Assembly: GCF_002259595.1 (NCBI RefSeq)
Contig: NZ_MWWU01000003.1
Location: forward strand, 57,603 to 121,602
DNA from: Aeriscardovia aeriphila
Lineage (GTDB): Bacteria; Actinomycetota; Actinomycetes; Actinomycetales; Bifidobacteriaceae
Direction of reading: 5' to 3'
DNA length: 64,000 nt
Below are positions 17,700 through 27,117 of the stretch, piece by piece (positions within the stretch are counted from its first letter, which is position 1; every line of letters begins with the position of its first letter). A program made the translations under genes and the position numbers. The notes beneath the pieces were generated by a model. It saw only the letters and a list, made by a program, of their open reading frames with translations, was not told the DNA's origin and made no database searches.

Positions 17700-19310
17700 A
17701 TGAGCGAACACGATGAGATTTTCACTGCTGATGCCTCGGCCAGCGATCCAGCTGCCGCTTCGGCGGCGGCCAGCGATCAGGCCACGAGCGCCCCAGCTGC
17801 CACCTATCCAGCAGCCTCTACTTCCAACCCTGCTGACCCCGCTTTCCAGCCGCATTATGGCAAGAGAAAGAAGGAGATTCAGCACGTTGATCCTGACGAT
17901 GAAGGCGCTTGGGTCACGCCACCAGCCCTCGCAGAAAAGATCAGCGAATCAGACGCTCGCTCAGCAGCTCTCGCTCACAGCGGTTGGCACGCCATCAGAA
18001 CTCGCGAAGAGCAAGCTGAATCCCTCGCTCACGCCATCGCCCAAGGACGTGACGCCTTTGGTTTTGAGCTGAAAACTGAGCTTCCCAACGGCATGGATAA
18101 CAATGGCAAGCAAGGTTTAGGCCAGGGTGGGCGTCGCCACGGCAGAACTGGTGTTATCCACACTCCTCACGGCGATATTCACACTCCTGCTTTCGTGCCA
18201 GTGGCAACGCAAGCCACGATGAAGGGTGTTCTTCCGGAGCAGATTCGCGGGTTGGGCGCGCAATGCATGCTTTCTAATGCATTCCACCTCAACGAGCGTC
18301 CAGGCCCAGAACTGATTGACAAAGCTGGTGGTCTCGCTGCTTTTGAAAATTGGGATGGCCCTACTTTCACCGATTCTGGCGGTTTCCAAGTGCTCTCCTT
18401 AGGTGCAGGCTTCAAGAAGACTCTCGCCATGGATGTCACTGGACTGAAAAATGATGATGTCATTGCTGAAGGCAAAACTCGTCATGCTTTTGTCGATGAA
18501 GATGGCGTCACTTTCCACTCTCCTCTTTCGGGCAAGAAAGAGCGTTTCTCTGCTGAAATCTCGATGCAAATCCAACATCAGCTCGGTGCGGACATCATGT
18601 TTGCTTTCGATGAGCTCACCACGCTGATGAACACTCGCCGTTACCAGGAAGCTTCTGTCGAGCGCACTTTCCGGTGGGCAAAACGCTGCGTTGCCGAGCA
18701 CCACAAGCTCACGCAGGAGCGCAGCGATAAGCCGTATCAGGCCTTGTTTGGTGTTGTGCAAGGTGCAAACTATGAGGACCTTCGCCGCCGTGCAGCTTCT
18801 CAGATTGCCAGCCTCGACTTTGATGGTTTCGGCTTGGGTGGCGCTTTCGAAAAGCGCATTATGGGTGAGATCTGCGCGTGGATCTGCGATGAGCTTCCGG
18901 AAAATAAACCTCGTCATGTGTTGGGCATCGCCGCTGTCGACGACATTTTTGCTGCAGTGGAGAATGGCGGTGACACTTTCGACTGTGTCGCTCCTGCTCG
19001 CGTGGGCCGTAACGGCGCTATTTACACGCATGATGGCCGCTATAACGTGTTGCGAGCTCGCTTCACTGACGATTTCCGCCCGCTGGAGGTGGGATGCGAT
19101 TGCTATACCTGCCAGCATTACTCTCGCGCTTATGTTCACCACGTGCTCAAGTGCAAGGAAATGACGGGCTCGACTCTGGCCACCATTCACAATGAGCGCT
19201 TCTTCGTGCGTTTGCTCGATGAAATTCGCGATTCTATTGATGGCGGCTGGTTCTATGAGTTGCGCGACGAGACGCTGGCTCGTTTCTACCGCAATGGCTC
19301 GAAGGGCTAG
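17700..19310 (+). CDS. tgt: tRNA-guanine transglycosylase
   Basis: Bacterial Tgt exchanges the wobble guanine of Asp, Asn, His and Tyr tRNAs for a queuosine precursor or base. The 536-residue protein has the catalytic core (THTPAFVPVATQATMKGV-like block, TFTDSGGFQVLSLG with an active-site Asp, and DTFDCVAPARVGRNG with the nucleophile Asp). A zinc site is formed by CDCYTCQHYSRAYVHHVLKC and a later His. The first ~110 residues are an Ala-, Pro- and acid-rich extension that usual Tgt proteins lack. The ATG at 17700 is preferred to a TTG nine bases upstream; there is no clear ribosome site, so the transcript may be short-leadered. It is monocistronic with a terminator. Confidence 0.93.
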   Translation: MSEHDEIFTADASASDPAAASAAASDQATSAPAATYPAASTSNPADPAFQPHYGKRKKEIQHVDPDDEGAWVTPPALAEKISESDARSAALAHSGWHAIRTREEQAESLAHAIAQGRDAFGFELKTELPNGMDNNGKQGLGQGGRRHGRTGVIHTPHGDIHTPAFVPVATQATMKGVLPEQIRGLGAQCMLSNAFHLNERPGPELIDKAGGLAAFENWDGPTFTDSGGFQVLSLGAGFKKTLAMDVTGLKNDDVIAEGKTRHAFVDEDGVTFHSPLSGKKERFSAEISMQIQHQLGADIMFAFDELTTLMNTRRYQEASVERTFRWAKRCVAEHHKLTQERSDKPYQALFGVVQGANYEDLRRRAASQIASLDFDGFGLGGAFEKRIMGEICAWICDELPENKPRHVLGIAAVDDIFAAVENGGDTFDCVAPARVGRNGAIYTHDGRYNVLRARFTDDFRPLEVGCDCYTCQHYSRAYVHHVLKCKEMTGSTLATIHNERFFVRLLDEIRDSIDGGWFYELRDETLARFYRNGSKG

Positions 19311-19338
19311 AATTTCTCCAGATTGTCATCGCAGCTGA

Positions 19339-19383
19339 CCCTCATCCCTCTGCATTCTTCCAGCCCTGGGATGAGGGTTTTTT
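19339..19383 (+). terminator. Rho-independent terminator of tgt
   Basis: CCCTCATCCC pairs perfectly with GGGATGAGGG and is followed by TTTTTT. Confidence 0.88.
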
Positions 19384-19434
19384 GTTGCCCGTCTACGCCC
19401 ATCACGTGAAACATTTTTTCGTTTATCAGAAAAT

Positions 19435-19450
19435 TGTTTCACGTGAAAGA
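19435..19450. promoter_or_regulatory. parS-like site, 15 of 16 match
   Basis: TGTTTCACGTGAAAGA differs by one base from the widely conserved ParB-binding parS sequence TGTTTCACGTGAAACA. A weaker half-site CACGTGAAACA lies at 19403-19413. The gap 19311-19821 holds this, the tgt terminator, one interspersed motif and the promoter region of the next ABC operon; I see no gene in it. Confidence 0.7.
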
Positions 19451-19475
19451 TTACTCGGAGGAGAATAATCGCAGC

Positions 19476-19493
19476 GTGACAATCTCAAGAAAG
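19476..19493 (+). repeat. GATAATCTC-type motif, C variant
   Basis: CGTGACAATCTCAAGAAA has C in place of T in the GATAAT part and otherwise matches the interspersed motif. It is intergenic. Confidence 0.55.
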
Positions 19494-19821
19494 GCCTTCA
19501 AGTAACGAGCCTGCACTCATCCTCAGGCGCAAGTTAACGGTTATGTTAACGGCTCATTACTCGCATGTAACTCTTTAAAGCATTGCAACGATAGGCTTCT
19601 CACACTTTCCATCACAATATCATCACACAATACCCCTCTTTTGCGTCTCCTTGCCCCCACACAATGGTTGAGTCTGAACGACGATGCACCTGCACACAGG
19701 GCATCGGACGAGAGGAAGCGTTCCACTCTGCACGAGGTCCGCTTATCCATCCCTCTCACGGACAATCCACGAGGCAGACGTCTATTCTGCCCACTAAGGC
19801 GAAGTGACAAGGGTAAAAATA

Positions 19822-20892
19822 ATGACTCGAACGATTGAATTGCCGCAGCAATCCCGTCAGGTCAACCAATTGCGACATTCTGAGCATGTCAACACTCTCA
19901 ATGAGCTGCACAACGAGTTGCACGAAGAGCTGGCTGAGTTGAACAAGCATCACCATGCGCTCTCCCCCGAGACTGAAAAGATGGAAGCCACTGCTCACGC
20001 AGCATCAACTCCAACCGACGCTCAGAGGCTAAAAGAGCATACTGTGAACAAGCACGCGGTCAGCCAGGTTGAGCTCGAACGTCAGGCATACCGCAGAAAG
20101 CAGCGCAATAAGTCCATTGCAACAAGCTTGATCAGCACGGTTATCCTCGTTGCTGTCGTCGTCGTTGCTCTGCACAACTCCCCCGGTTGGCCACGAGTCA
20201 AGGAAACTTTCTTCTCCCCTGAGTACTTCATGAAGTCGCTGCCAGCAATCGGCCAGGGCTTGCTGCTCAACTTGCGCATTCTCGGTTTTGCTGTTGTCGG
20301 CGTCGCAGTGCTCGCCACCGGCCTGGCACTTCTGCGCACCAGCAAGTCCCCCGTGCTCTTCCCGCTGCGCGTGCTGGCTTCTGCGTACACCACGCTGATG
20401 CGCGGTATTCCTATGATCGTTCTGCTCTACCTCATTGGTTTCGGCATTCCAGGCCTCGACCCAACTCACCGCATCGACCCTGCTCTTCTCGGTACAATCG
20501 CCGTCGTGATCGACTATGCAGCCTATGTTTCTGAGGTTTTGCGTGCCGGTGTGAACGATGTTCATCCTTCTCAGCGCGCTTCTGCTCGCTCTATTGGCTT
20601 GTCTGCTTCCCAGACCACATGGCTTGTCGTCATTCCACAGGCAATTCGCAAGGTGACTCCTGCTTTGATGAATGATTTCATCTCCATGCAAAAGGACGTC
20701 GGCCTGATCTCTGTTCTCGGCGCTGTTGACGCTGTTCGTGCTGCACAAATCTCTGTGGCAAGCTCCTACAACTTCACCCCATACGTCGTGGCGAGCTTGA
20801 TGTTCATTTTGATGAGTGTTCCGTTCATCATCTTCTCCGATTGGTACTCCGAGCGTCTGCGCAAGCGCGAGCTCTCTGGCGGTACTGTCTGA
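19822..20892 (+). CDS. Polar amino-acid-type ABC transporter permease
   Basis: A 356-residue HisM-type permease. A charged, His-rich cytoplasmic N-terminus of ~95 residues precedes the membrane domain. AIGQGLLLNLRILGFAVVGVAV and LMRGIPMIVLLYLIGF are typical of the family, and the ATPase-docking loop reads PSQRASARSIGLSASQTTWLVVIPQAIRK. The ATG at 19822 follows AAGGG and is preferred to a GTG at 19804. The ATPase gene follows after 57 bp, while two binding-protein genes of matching family lie 2.5 kb on. The substrate is not determined; the neighbours suggest a methionine-cycle compound. Confidence 0.88.
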   Translation: MTRTIELPQQSRQVNQLRHSEHVNTLNELHNELHEELAELNKHHHALSPETEKMEATAHAASTPTDAQRLKEHTVNKHAVSQVELERQAYRRKQRNKSIATSLISTVILVAVVVVALHNSPGWPRVKETFFSPEYFMKSLPAIGQGLLLNLRILGFAVVGVAVLATGLALLRTSKSPVLFPLRVLASAYTTLMRGIPMIVLLYLIGFGIPGLDPTHRIDPALLGTIAVVIDYAAYVSEVLRAGVNDVHPSQRASARSIGLSASQTTWLVVIPQAIRKVTPALMNDFISMQKDVGLISVLGAVDAVRAAQISVASSYNFTPYVVASLMFILMSVPFIIFSDWYSERLRKRELSGGTV

Positions 20893-20949
20893 GCGACGGT
20901 TCAGCATTCCTGGCAATCTGAAGAAATACTTATTCGCAAAGGATTATCA

Positions 20950-21765
20950 ATGGCTTCAGCTCTCCTCACTAGCAAGCAGGCCAGCGTGGCTCACGTCGAG
21001 GAAAACCCAACCAGCATTCCAGCCGAAAAGAACCCGGTGGTGCTGCGCATTGACAATATTCGCAAGTCGTACGGCGACCTGGAAGTGTTGAAGGGCATTT
21101 CTTTCGACATCCACCAGCATGAAGTGGTCGCCCTCCTCGGCCCGTCTGGCTCTGGTAAGTCCACTTTGATGCGCTGCGTTAACTTGCTTGAACAGGTTAA
21201 CGATGGCCAGATTTGGTTGGGTGACACGGACATCACTGATCCAGCCATCAAGCAGGATGACATCCGCGCTCGCATTGGCGTGGTGTTCCAGCAGTTCAAC
21301 CTGTTCCCACACATGAACGTGCTCAACAATGTCACTCTCGCTGCTCGTAAGGTTCACCATTGGGATAAGAACCGTGCGAATGAGCGCGCGATGGAATTGT
21401 TGGAGCGCATTGGTATGGGTGCTCGTGCGAAGGCTTTCCCTGATCAGCTTTCTGGTGGTCAGCAGCAGCGCGTTGCTATTTGCCGTGCTTTGATGACGAA
21501 CCCTGAGCTTTTGCTTCTCGATGAGATTACGTCTGCTTTGGACCCGATGCTCGTCGGTGAGGTTCTCGACATGGTTCGTGAGCTCAAGGAGCAGGGTACG
21601 ACCATTTTGATGGCTACGCATGAGATGAGTTTTGCTCACGATGCTGCCGATCGCGTGGTTTTGTTGCGCAAGGGCGTCATTGCTGAGAATGGTACTCCTG
21701 AAGAGGTGATGGATAACTCTCAGGATCCGCAAACTCGCGAGTTCTTCTCTCACTTCCGCGGCTGA
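20950..21765 (+). CDS. Amino-acid ABC transporter ATP-binding protein
   Basis: A 271-residue ATPase of the GlnQ/HisP group. After a ~30-residue extension it shows Walker A GPSGSGKST, the Q loop VVFQQFNLFPHMNV, the signature LSGGQQQR, Walker B LLLLDEITSALDP and the switch His in MATHEMSFA. The ATG follows AAAGGA. It is co-transcribed with the upstream permease and ends at the strong hairpin at 21878-21923. Confidence 0.93.
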   Translation: MASALLTSKQASVAHVEENPTSIPAEKNPVVLRIDNIRKSYGDLEVLKGISFDIHQHEVVALLGPSGSGKSTLMRCVNLLEQVNDGQIWLGDTDITDPAIKQDDIRARIGVVFQQFNLFPHMNVLNNVTLAARKVHHWDKNRANERAMELLERIGMGARAKAFPDQLSGGQQQRVAICRALMTNPELLLLDEITSALDPMLVGEVLDMVRELKEQGTTILMATHEMSFAHDAADRVVLLRKGVIAENGTPEEVMDNSQDPQTREFFSHFRG

Positions 21766-21877
21766 TTTTTCTGCCGTTGCTGAGGTTTTCAGCTTGGCTG
21801 GTGAGCAGCTTGCCGTTTGCGAGGTGGTGGCTTCGTGGTGAGTTCGCCTCTCATCGCTTGAGATTGCCACTGCCGTG

Positions 21878-21923
21878 ATACACATGTGGGGAAGCACGAA
21901 AGCGTGCTTCCCCACATGTGTAT
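21878..21923. terminator. Perfect 21-bp terminator hairpin
   Basis: Two 21-nt arms, perfectly complementary, enclose an AAAG loop between convergent genes. The right arm contains CGTGCTTCCCCACATGTG. Probably a bidirectional terminator; no long T run follows. Confidence 0.75.
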
Positions 21924-21948
21924 GTCCAGCGCTGCGCGCAGCCACTAT

Positions 21949-22863
21949 TTAGTCGAGAGTTTCAACCACGCGCAGAGCAACCGCTGCAACATCGCGAGCG
22001 GTTGCACTCATGCGTTCTTCTGCACTTCCTAATTCGTCATATGCTTCACCGCACTGGTTGGAAAGAGAGCGCAAAGCCAAGAACGGAACACGGCAACGGT
22101 GAGCAACATGAGCGGCTGCAACACCTTCCATCTCCTCGCAATCACCATGCTCGTTTGCTCGGGATGCCTCGAGAACAGCAGGGTCAGTGTTGAATTCGTC
22201 GCTGGTGTTGATCACGCCCGTGGTGAAATGATGGCCACGGTAACTGCTGTTTTCTGCTTTCCAGATGCGCACAGCCTGAGAATCTGGAAGCGTATGCGAA
22301 CCAGCAGCTGCAACCTCATGGTCAACACGAGCCTTCTGAGAAGCAAGGTATTCTTCACGCTCGGCTGGAGCAACGCTGTAAATCTCGGAGTTTGCAGGAA
22401 CTTCAGCATAGCCCAAGCCGCGCAAAGCCTTCTGTGCCAAGGCGACCAAAACAGGGTGAGACGGGAAAACCTCAAGGAAGGGGTCGCACTCAGCAATGAT
22501 GGCAGTGTTCGTTTCCAAGTACTTGAGCTCCTTGCCAACGACGATGTCACCCACGTCGAGCAGAGCATTCAAGCCACCAGCGATGCCAGAGAAGAAGAAA
22601 ACATCGGGCTGAAATTGCGTGATCAAGAACTGTGCAGCTGCAGCAGCTGCAACGGTTCCCATGCCCGCAACGCCAACAGTCACAGCCTTGCCAGCAAAGA
22701 AGCCGGTGCTGTAGGAGACGGCGTAACGCTCATCATCGTGACGATCTTCCAGGTGCTCGCGAATAAGAGCAGCCTCGCGCGGTAAAGCGCAGAGAATGAC
22801 AACGCGCGTCACCGAAGAAGGAAGAGGAAGGTTGAGGGATGGTGTTGACGATGTTTGTACCAT
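21949..22863 (-). CDS. Nucleosidase of the MTA/SAH nucleosidase (MtnN) family, atypical active site
   Basis: MtnN-family enzymes cleave the glycosidic bond of 5'-methylthioadenosine and S-adenosylhomocysteine. This 304-residue protein is longer than the usual ~230 because of a segment at about residues 155-210. It keeps the fold landmarks: an early acidic residue in LCALPRE (Glu30), FFFSGIAGGLN and EEMEG (Glu246). The position where MtnN has its catalytic Asp (as in RAISD) reads RSLSN here (Asn269), as I recall for futalosine hydrolases, which act on hypoxanthine nucleosides. It may therefore act on an inosyl substrate. The ATG follows AAAGGA; it faces away from the binding-protein genes. Confidence 0.75.
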   Translation of the reverse strand: MVQTSSTPSLNLPLPSSVTRVVILCALPREAALIREHLEDRHDDERYAVSYSTGFFAGKAVTVGVAGMGTVAAAAAAQFLITQFQPDVFFFSGIAGGLNALLDVGDIVVGKELKYLETNTAIIAECDPFLEVFPSHPVLVALAQKALRGLGYAEVPANSEIYSVAPAEREEYLASQKARVDHEVAAAGSHTLPDSQAVRIWKAENSSYRGHHFTTGVINTSDEFNTDPAVLEASRANEHGDCEEMEGVAAAHVAHRCRVPFLALRSLSNQCGEAYDELGSAEERMSATARDVAAVALRVVETLD

Positions 22864-23440
22864 GTCGGTCCTTTGCCGCGTAGTAATGGTGTCGTGCACA
22901 GCGTGAATGACAGCGAGAAACACTGGCACGTGTGCTTTTTTATGGTCTCGAAATTACGTTAATGCAATGTTACAGAAGGTTTTTTTCAACCTTCACAACC
23001 TGTGTTTGCAAGCTAATTTAGTTAACGCTTTGTTACACACCTCCTTCAGCCATCAGCAAAGCAAACCACGCCAGCACTCACCTGCCATCCAGCGAAAAAC
23101 TGACGTGCTACCCACGACAAATTCACAGATAAAACATCGAAATCGTGAGAAAATGCGCCTATATTTTCCAGATTGTGCGCAGATCCACACAAATATGCGC
23201 AAAAGAGAATGCGCGGTGACAATCATGAGCGATAAAAGTGGAAAATTGGGCGACGCTGCATAGATAAAGACCATTGTAAAAACAAGTTTTTTACAGCAAG
23301 ATTAACAACGGCTTGAAGCTGAAAAACAGCGCAAATTCGGGCAAACTGCCCCGTAAACTCAGAAGCCTGAAGTCCGTGAAATCCTTAAGAAGGCGGGCTA
23401 TCAGCAACAACATCCGCGGATCTTTTAAGGAGAAAATTTC
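22864..23440. other. Divergent promoter region, no gene seen
   Basis: This 577-bp gap separates the nucleosidase from the first binding-protein gene. It contains a hairpin GAAGGTT...AACCTTC near 22975-22997 and GTAAAAA...TTTTTTAC near 23277-23301. I recognise no riboswitch consensus. A ribosome site AAGGAG precedes 23441. Confidence 0.5.
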
Positions 23441-24292
23441 ATGATCCGTTCTCGGGTATTCCGCGCAGTAGCTGCAAGCGTTGCTATTGCAACTCTGAGC
23501 CTCACTGCAGCCTGCGGTTCAGCCCCAGCTGAAAAGAAAGCTGCAGCAGCAGAAAACGTCGCGACTGTAACCCCTGGCAAGCTCACCATCGCCACTGGCC
23601 TTCCTGCCTATACACCATGGGTGATGAACGACAAGCCAGAATCTGGGGAAGGCTTTGAAGCAGAGCTTTCTTACAAGCTCGCCGCAAAGATGGGATATAA
23701 GAAGAGCGACGTCAAGTGGGTTCGCACCACCTTCGACTCCGCCATCGCTCCAGGCGCAAAAGACTGGGATATGAACATCCAACAGTTTTCCATCACCCCA
23801 GAACGCAAGAAGGCCGTTGACTTCTCCCCCGTCTACTACCGCCCATACCAGGCAATCGTCGTTCGCAAGGATTCCAAGTACGCCAACGCCACCAGCATCT
23901 CTGACTTGAAGGATGCTCAGATCAGCGCCATGGTGGGAACTATTTCCTATACTCTGGCCGTTAAGACCTTGAAAAAGGACATTAAAACGTACAACGACAA
24001 CGCTGCTCTCGCGCAGGCTGTCGACTCCAATCAAGTTGATGCCATGGTCGTCGCTGTTCCGATCGCTTCCAACATCGTCAACTCTGGCCAAGTGAAGAAC
24101 GGCAAGGTTTTAGGTGCTATTCCTGGCACTGAAGACCCTGAAGGCATGGCAATCGTGCTGCCAAAGGGCTCTGCTGTCACCGCACCTTTGACCAAAGCTA
24201 TGAACGAGCTGCTGAAGGATGGAACGGTCAAGAAGCTGCAAGATAAGTGGCTTTCAAAGTACACGACCGGCGTTCCCATGCTCAAGAAGTGA
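23441..24292 (+). CDS. Amino-acid-type solute-binding lipoprotein A (SBP_bac_3)
   Basis: A 283-residue extracellular binding lipoprotein with a signal peptide and lipobox (LSLTAAC, Cys at about residue 25). The family-3 fold is shown by GKLTIATGLPAYTPWVM, SGEGFEAELSYKLAAKMG and DFSPVYYRPYQAIVVRKDS. It is closely similar to the next protein and would feed the permease/ATPase pair at 19822-21765. The ATG follows AAGGAG. Whether the two paralogues differ in ligand cannot be read here; residues around the pocket differ (PVYYRPYQ versus PSYYNSAQ). Confidence 0.9.
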   Translation: MIRSRVFRAVAASVAIATLSLTAACGSAPAEKKAAAAENVATVTPGKLTIATGLPAYTPWVMNDKPESGEGFEAELSYKLAAKMGYKKSDVKWVRTTFDSAIAPGAKDWDMNIQQFSITPERKKAVDFSPVYYRPYQAIVVRKDSKYANATSISDLKDAQISAMVGTISYTLAVKTLKKDIKTYNDNAALAQAVDSNQVDAMVVAVPIASNIVNSGQVKNGKVLGAIPGTEDPEGMAIVLPKGSAVTAPLTKAMNELLKDGTVKKLQDKWLSKYTTGVPMLKK

Positions 24293-24524
24293 CGCGCTGA
24301 GCTGCTTACTGAGGGCCGCTTTTACTGAGAATGACTTACTGAGAGTAGCTCACCGAGTCAGTCACCGGCCCAGGAGCGCGCGAAGTAGCTCTCAGCAACT
24401 GTCGCACAAAAATCAATCTTTTTATCGCACACTATTTATTTTTTGAGACGAGCAGAACATTTCTGCCAATCTCGCACAACCAAGGTATTCCTCATTCGTG
24501 AGGTATTCCTTCAAAGGAGACACC

Positions 24525-25385
24525 ATGAATAGCTCTCGCATCCTTCGCACCCTCGGCGCAACCCTTTCCGTTGCAGCACTTGCTTTCACTGCAGCCTGCG
24601 GCTCTTCCGCACCAGCTGAAAAGAAGGCGAGCTCCACCGAGTCAAGTAGCAAGTTACAGACCGTGACTGCCGGCAAGCTCACCATCGCCACCGGCAACCC
24701 TGCCTACACCCCATGGGTTATTGATGACAAGCCAGAATCGGGCAAGGGCTTCGAGGCTGCCATCGCCTACAAGGTTGCAGAAAAGATGGGCTTTAAGAAG
24801 AGCGACGTCAAGTGGGTTCGCACCACCTTCGACTCCGCTATTGCTCCTGGCGCTAAGGACTGGGATATGAACATCCAGCAGTTCTCCATCACCCCAGAGC
24901 GCAAGAAGGCTGTGGACTTCTCCCCAAGCTATTACAACTCTGCACAAGCTGTTGTCGTTCGTAAGGACTCCAAGTTCGCTAACGCCACCACTCTTGCTGA
25001 GCTCAGGAAGGCAACGATCGGCGCTATGGTTGGCTCCACTTCCTATGACTTCGCCAAGAAGCTCATCAAGAGCGACATCAAGACCTTCAACGACAACGCA
25101 GTGCTCGCTCAGGCTGTTGACTCCAACCAGATCGACGCTCTCGTCATTGACGTTCCCGCTGCTTCCTACATCGTGGAGAGCGGCCAGGTGAAGAACGGCA
25201 AGGTTCTCGGCCAGATCCCAGGCAGTGACGATCCAAACGGCACCGGCATCGTGCTTCCTAAGGGCTCTTCTCTCACCCCAGCCGTCACCAAGGCTATGAA
25301 CGAGCTCATCAAGGATGGCACCATCAAGAAGCTGCAGGACAAGTGGCTCGCCGCTTACACCACCGATGTTCCAACCTTGAAGTGA
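24525..25385 (+). CDS. Amino-acid-type solute-binding lipoprotein B (SBP_bac_3)
   Basis: A 286-residue paralogue of the preceding protein, sharing long identical blocks such as SDVKWVRTTFDSAIAPGAKD and MNIQQFSITPERKKAVDFSP. The lipobox is LAFTAAC. The ATG at 24525 follows AAAGGAG and is preferred to an in-frame start 27 bases upstream. The 230-bp gap before it contains four short TACTGAG-like repeats (24305-24360). It is followed after 82 bp by the adenosylhomocysteinase-like gene, suggesting one transcript and a methionine-cycle ligand. It looks like a recent tandem duplication. Confidence 0.9.
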   Translation: MNSSRILRTLGATLSVAALAFTAACGSSAPAEKKASSTESSSKLQTVTAGKLTIATGNPAYTPWVIDDKPESGKGFEAAIAYKVAEKMGFKKSDVKWVRTTFDSAIAPGAKDWDMNIQQFSITPERKKAVDFSPSYYNSAQAVVVRKDSKFANATTLAELRKATIGAMVGSTSYDFAKKLIKSDIKTFNDNAVLAQAVDSNQIDALVIDVPAASYIVESGQVKNGKVLGQIPGSDDPNGTGIVLPKGSSLTPAVTKAMNELIKDGTIKKLQDKWLAAYTTDVPTLK

Positions 25386-25467
25386 ACTGTGGCGTGATGC
25401 TGCTCGGTGAACTGTGCCGTAATGCTGCTGGCCGCTCAACTGCTGCCATGCAGACGAGCGCTGTTCG

Positions 25468-27117
25468 GTGAGAGTTAGCGCAGCTGAAAAACTGAATGAG
25501 CTGAAGGCTCTTGATGCGCGACGATTACTCGGAACGCTCAAGAGCCTGAAGCATACTCAACCAACTATCCCTTTTGTCATACCAACCTTTTCTCCTGGCT
25601 TGATTCCTATGGTTTCTCCTGTTTCTTCCGCTTTCGATAACGCCGCTGGCAACACTTCCGCCACTGGCAACACTTCCGTTGCCGATTTCCCTTCTTTTGC
25701 TTCCTGGGCGCAATACGTGAGCTCGCATACTAATCGCTCTTTGGCTGGTAACGTTCTTCCTTCCCAGATTTTCACTACCGAAGAGTCTCGCCTTGCTGCA
25801 CACAATTGGGGCATCATTCTTTCCGACCACGCTTCGCACCAGGTTTCGCAAGCACACAACCTCACTTCTGATCTGGTGCACCCTGACTACGACGTGCGCG
25901 CGCTTTCCGGCAAAGACGCCATGGATTACGCGCAAGCGCACATGCCCGTCAGTGCAGGCTTACTCGAGCAGTTGCAAGCACAAGGGCTTAACTTACACGG
26001 TGTCCGTATTGCCGCATGCCTTATTTTGGAACCGAAAACTGCTGTTCTTCTGCGCTTGCTGAAAAAGGCTGGCGCTCAAGTCGGCGTGTACTGCGGGCCT
26101 TCCTCAACTGACCAGCGCGTAGCTGACCAGTTGAAAGCAGAAGGCATCATTGTGGAAGCTGATTCTCAGTGGACGAATGAAGAAGCTCATGAAGCAGCCC
26201 TTCGCCTTCTCGACGAACTCCACCCTGATGTGATCATTGACGATGGCGCTAGTTTTGCCCGTCTCGCTGCCCTCGAACGCCCGGAGCTCATCGCCAACTT
26301 GCGCGGGGTGGCAGAGGAAACGACAAGTGGTGTGCGCGCATTCCAGGCTATGCAGGATGCTCACGCTCTCACCTTCCCTGTTATCGCTGTCAACGATTCT
26401 CAGCTGAAAACAGGTTTTGACAATTCCCACGGCACTGGCGAAACATGCGTCACTACTTTGCAAACGCTGCTCGGCTCGGATTGTTTTGCTGGCCAGAACG
26501 TCACGGTTGTCGGTTACGGCCCGGTTGGCCGCGGTTTTGCTATGCGCGCTCGAGCTTTGGGCGCTCACGTGAGCGTATGCGATGTTGACCCTGTGGCGGC
26601 GTTGAAAGCTGCGTTCGATGGGTTTGCCGCGGTGGAAATCTCAAGCGTTTTGCCTACTACTGACATGCTGGTTTCAGCTACCGGCGTGCGTCATACCGTG
26701 ACGGTTGAGCACCTCCAATCGATGAAAAATAACGCTATTGTGACGGTTATTGGCGGCATCGCTAACGAAATTGCGTTGGATGACCTCGGCTTTACCCTCA
26801 CGCATCGGCCTGTCGAGCAGCTCAAGATTTCCACTACGCATACTCTTCGTTTGATCTCGGGTGGGGATGGCGTGAATTACACCGCCGGCGGCGGCAATCC
26901 GATTGAGATTATGGACTTGAGCTTTGCCGTTCAGATCAGTGCAGTTCATGCTTTGCTCACCAGCAGCTTTACCCCCGGCTTGCACCGTTTGGGAGCTGAT
27001 GCTGACCAGCGAATCGCGCGTTTGGCGCTGGCCGCTCGCGGTTTTTCGGTGAGCTCGGCCGTGGCGGATAACGGCTATAACTGGACGATGACTCGTTTTG
27101 CGGAGGCTCAAAGTTAA
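25468..27117 (+). CDS. Adenosylhomocysteinase-family protein, possible S-inosylhomocysteine hydrolase
   Basis: Enzymes of this family split S-adenosyl- (or S-inosyl-) homocysteine into nucleoside and homocysteine with bound NAD. The 549-residue protein has an unusual ~100-residue N-terminal extension, then RIAACLILEPKTAVLL (181-196), EETTSGV (283-289), the Lys/Asp pair in LKTGFDN (314, 318) and the NAD site VVGYGPVGRGF (347-357). Where canonical enzymes have HMTxE/Q contacting adenine, this one has ILEPK (186-190), and the later NIGH reads VIGG. As I recall, HxExK marks S-inosylhomocysteine hydrolases. The C-terminal KPDHYRY tail is absent. GTG start with a weak ribosome site; the stop overlaps the deaminase start as TAATG. 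Confidence 0.8.
   Translation: MRVSAAEKLNELKALDARRLLGTLKSLKHTQPTIPFVIPTFSPGLIPMVSPVSSAFDNAAGNTSATGNTSVADFPSFASWAQYVSSHTNRSLAGNVLPSQIFTTEESRLAAHNWGIILSDHASHQVSQAHNLTSDLVHPDYDVRALSGKDAMDYAQAHMPVSAGLLEQLQAQGLNLHGVRIAACLILEPKTAVLLRLLKKAGAQVGVYCGPSSTDQRVADQLKAEGIIVEADSQWTNEEAHEAALRLLDELHPDVIIDDGASFARLAALERPELIANLRGVAEETTSGVRAFQAMQDAHALTFPVIAVNDSQLKTGFDNSHGTGETCVTTLQTLLGSDCFAGQNVTVVGYGPVGRGFAMRARALGAHVSVCDVDPVAALKAAFDGFAAVEISSVLPTTDMLVSATGVRHTVTVEHLQSMKNNAIVTVIGGIANEIALDDLGFTLTHRPVEQLKISTTHTLRLISGGDGVNYTAGGGNPIEIMDLSFAVQISAVHALLTSSFTPGLHRLGADADQRIARLALAARGFSVSSAVADNGYNWTMTRFAEAQS

Noticed and set aside
23220..23440. Possible SAM- or SAH-sensing riboswitch before the binding-protein genes
   Set aside because: No conserved riboswitch core could be recognised by eye; a covariance-model scan would be needed.
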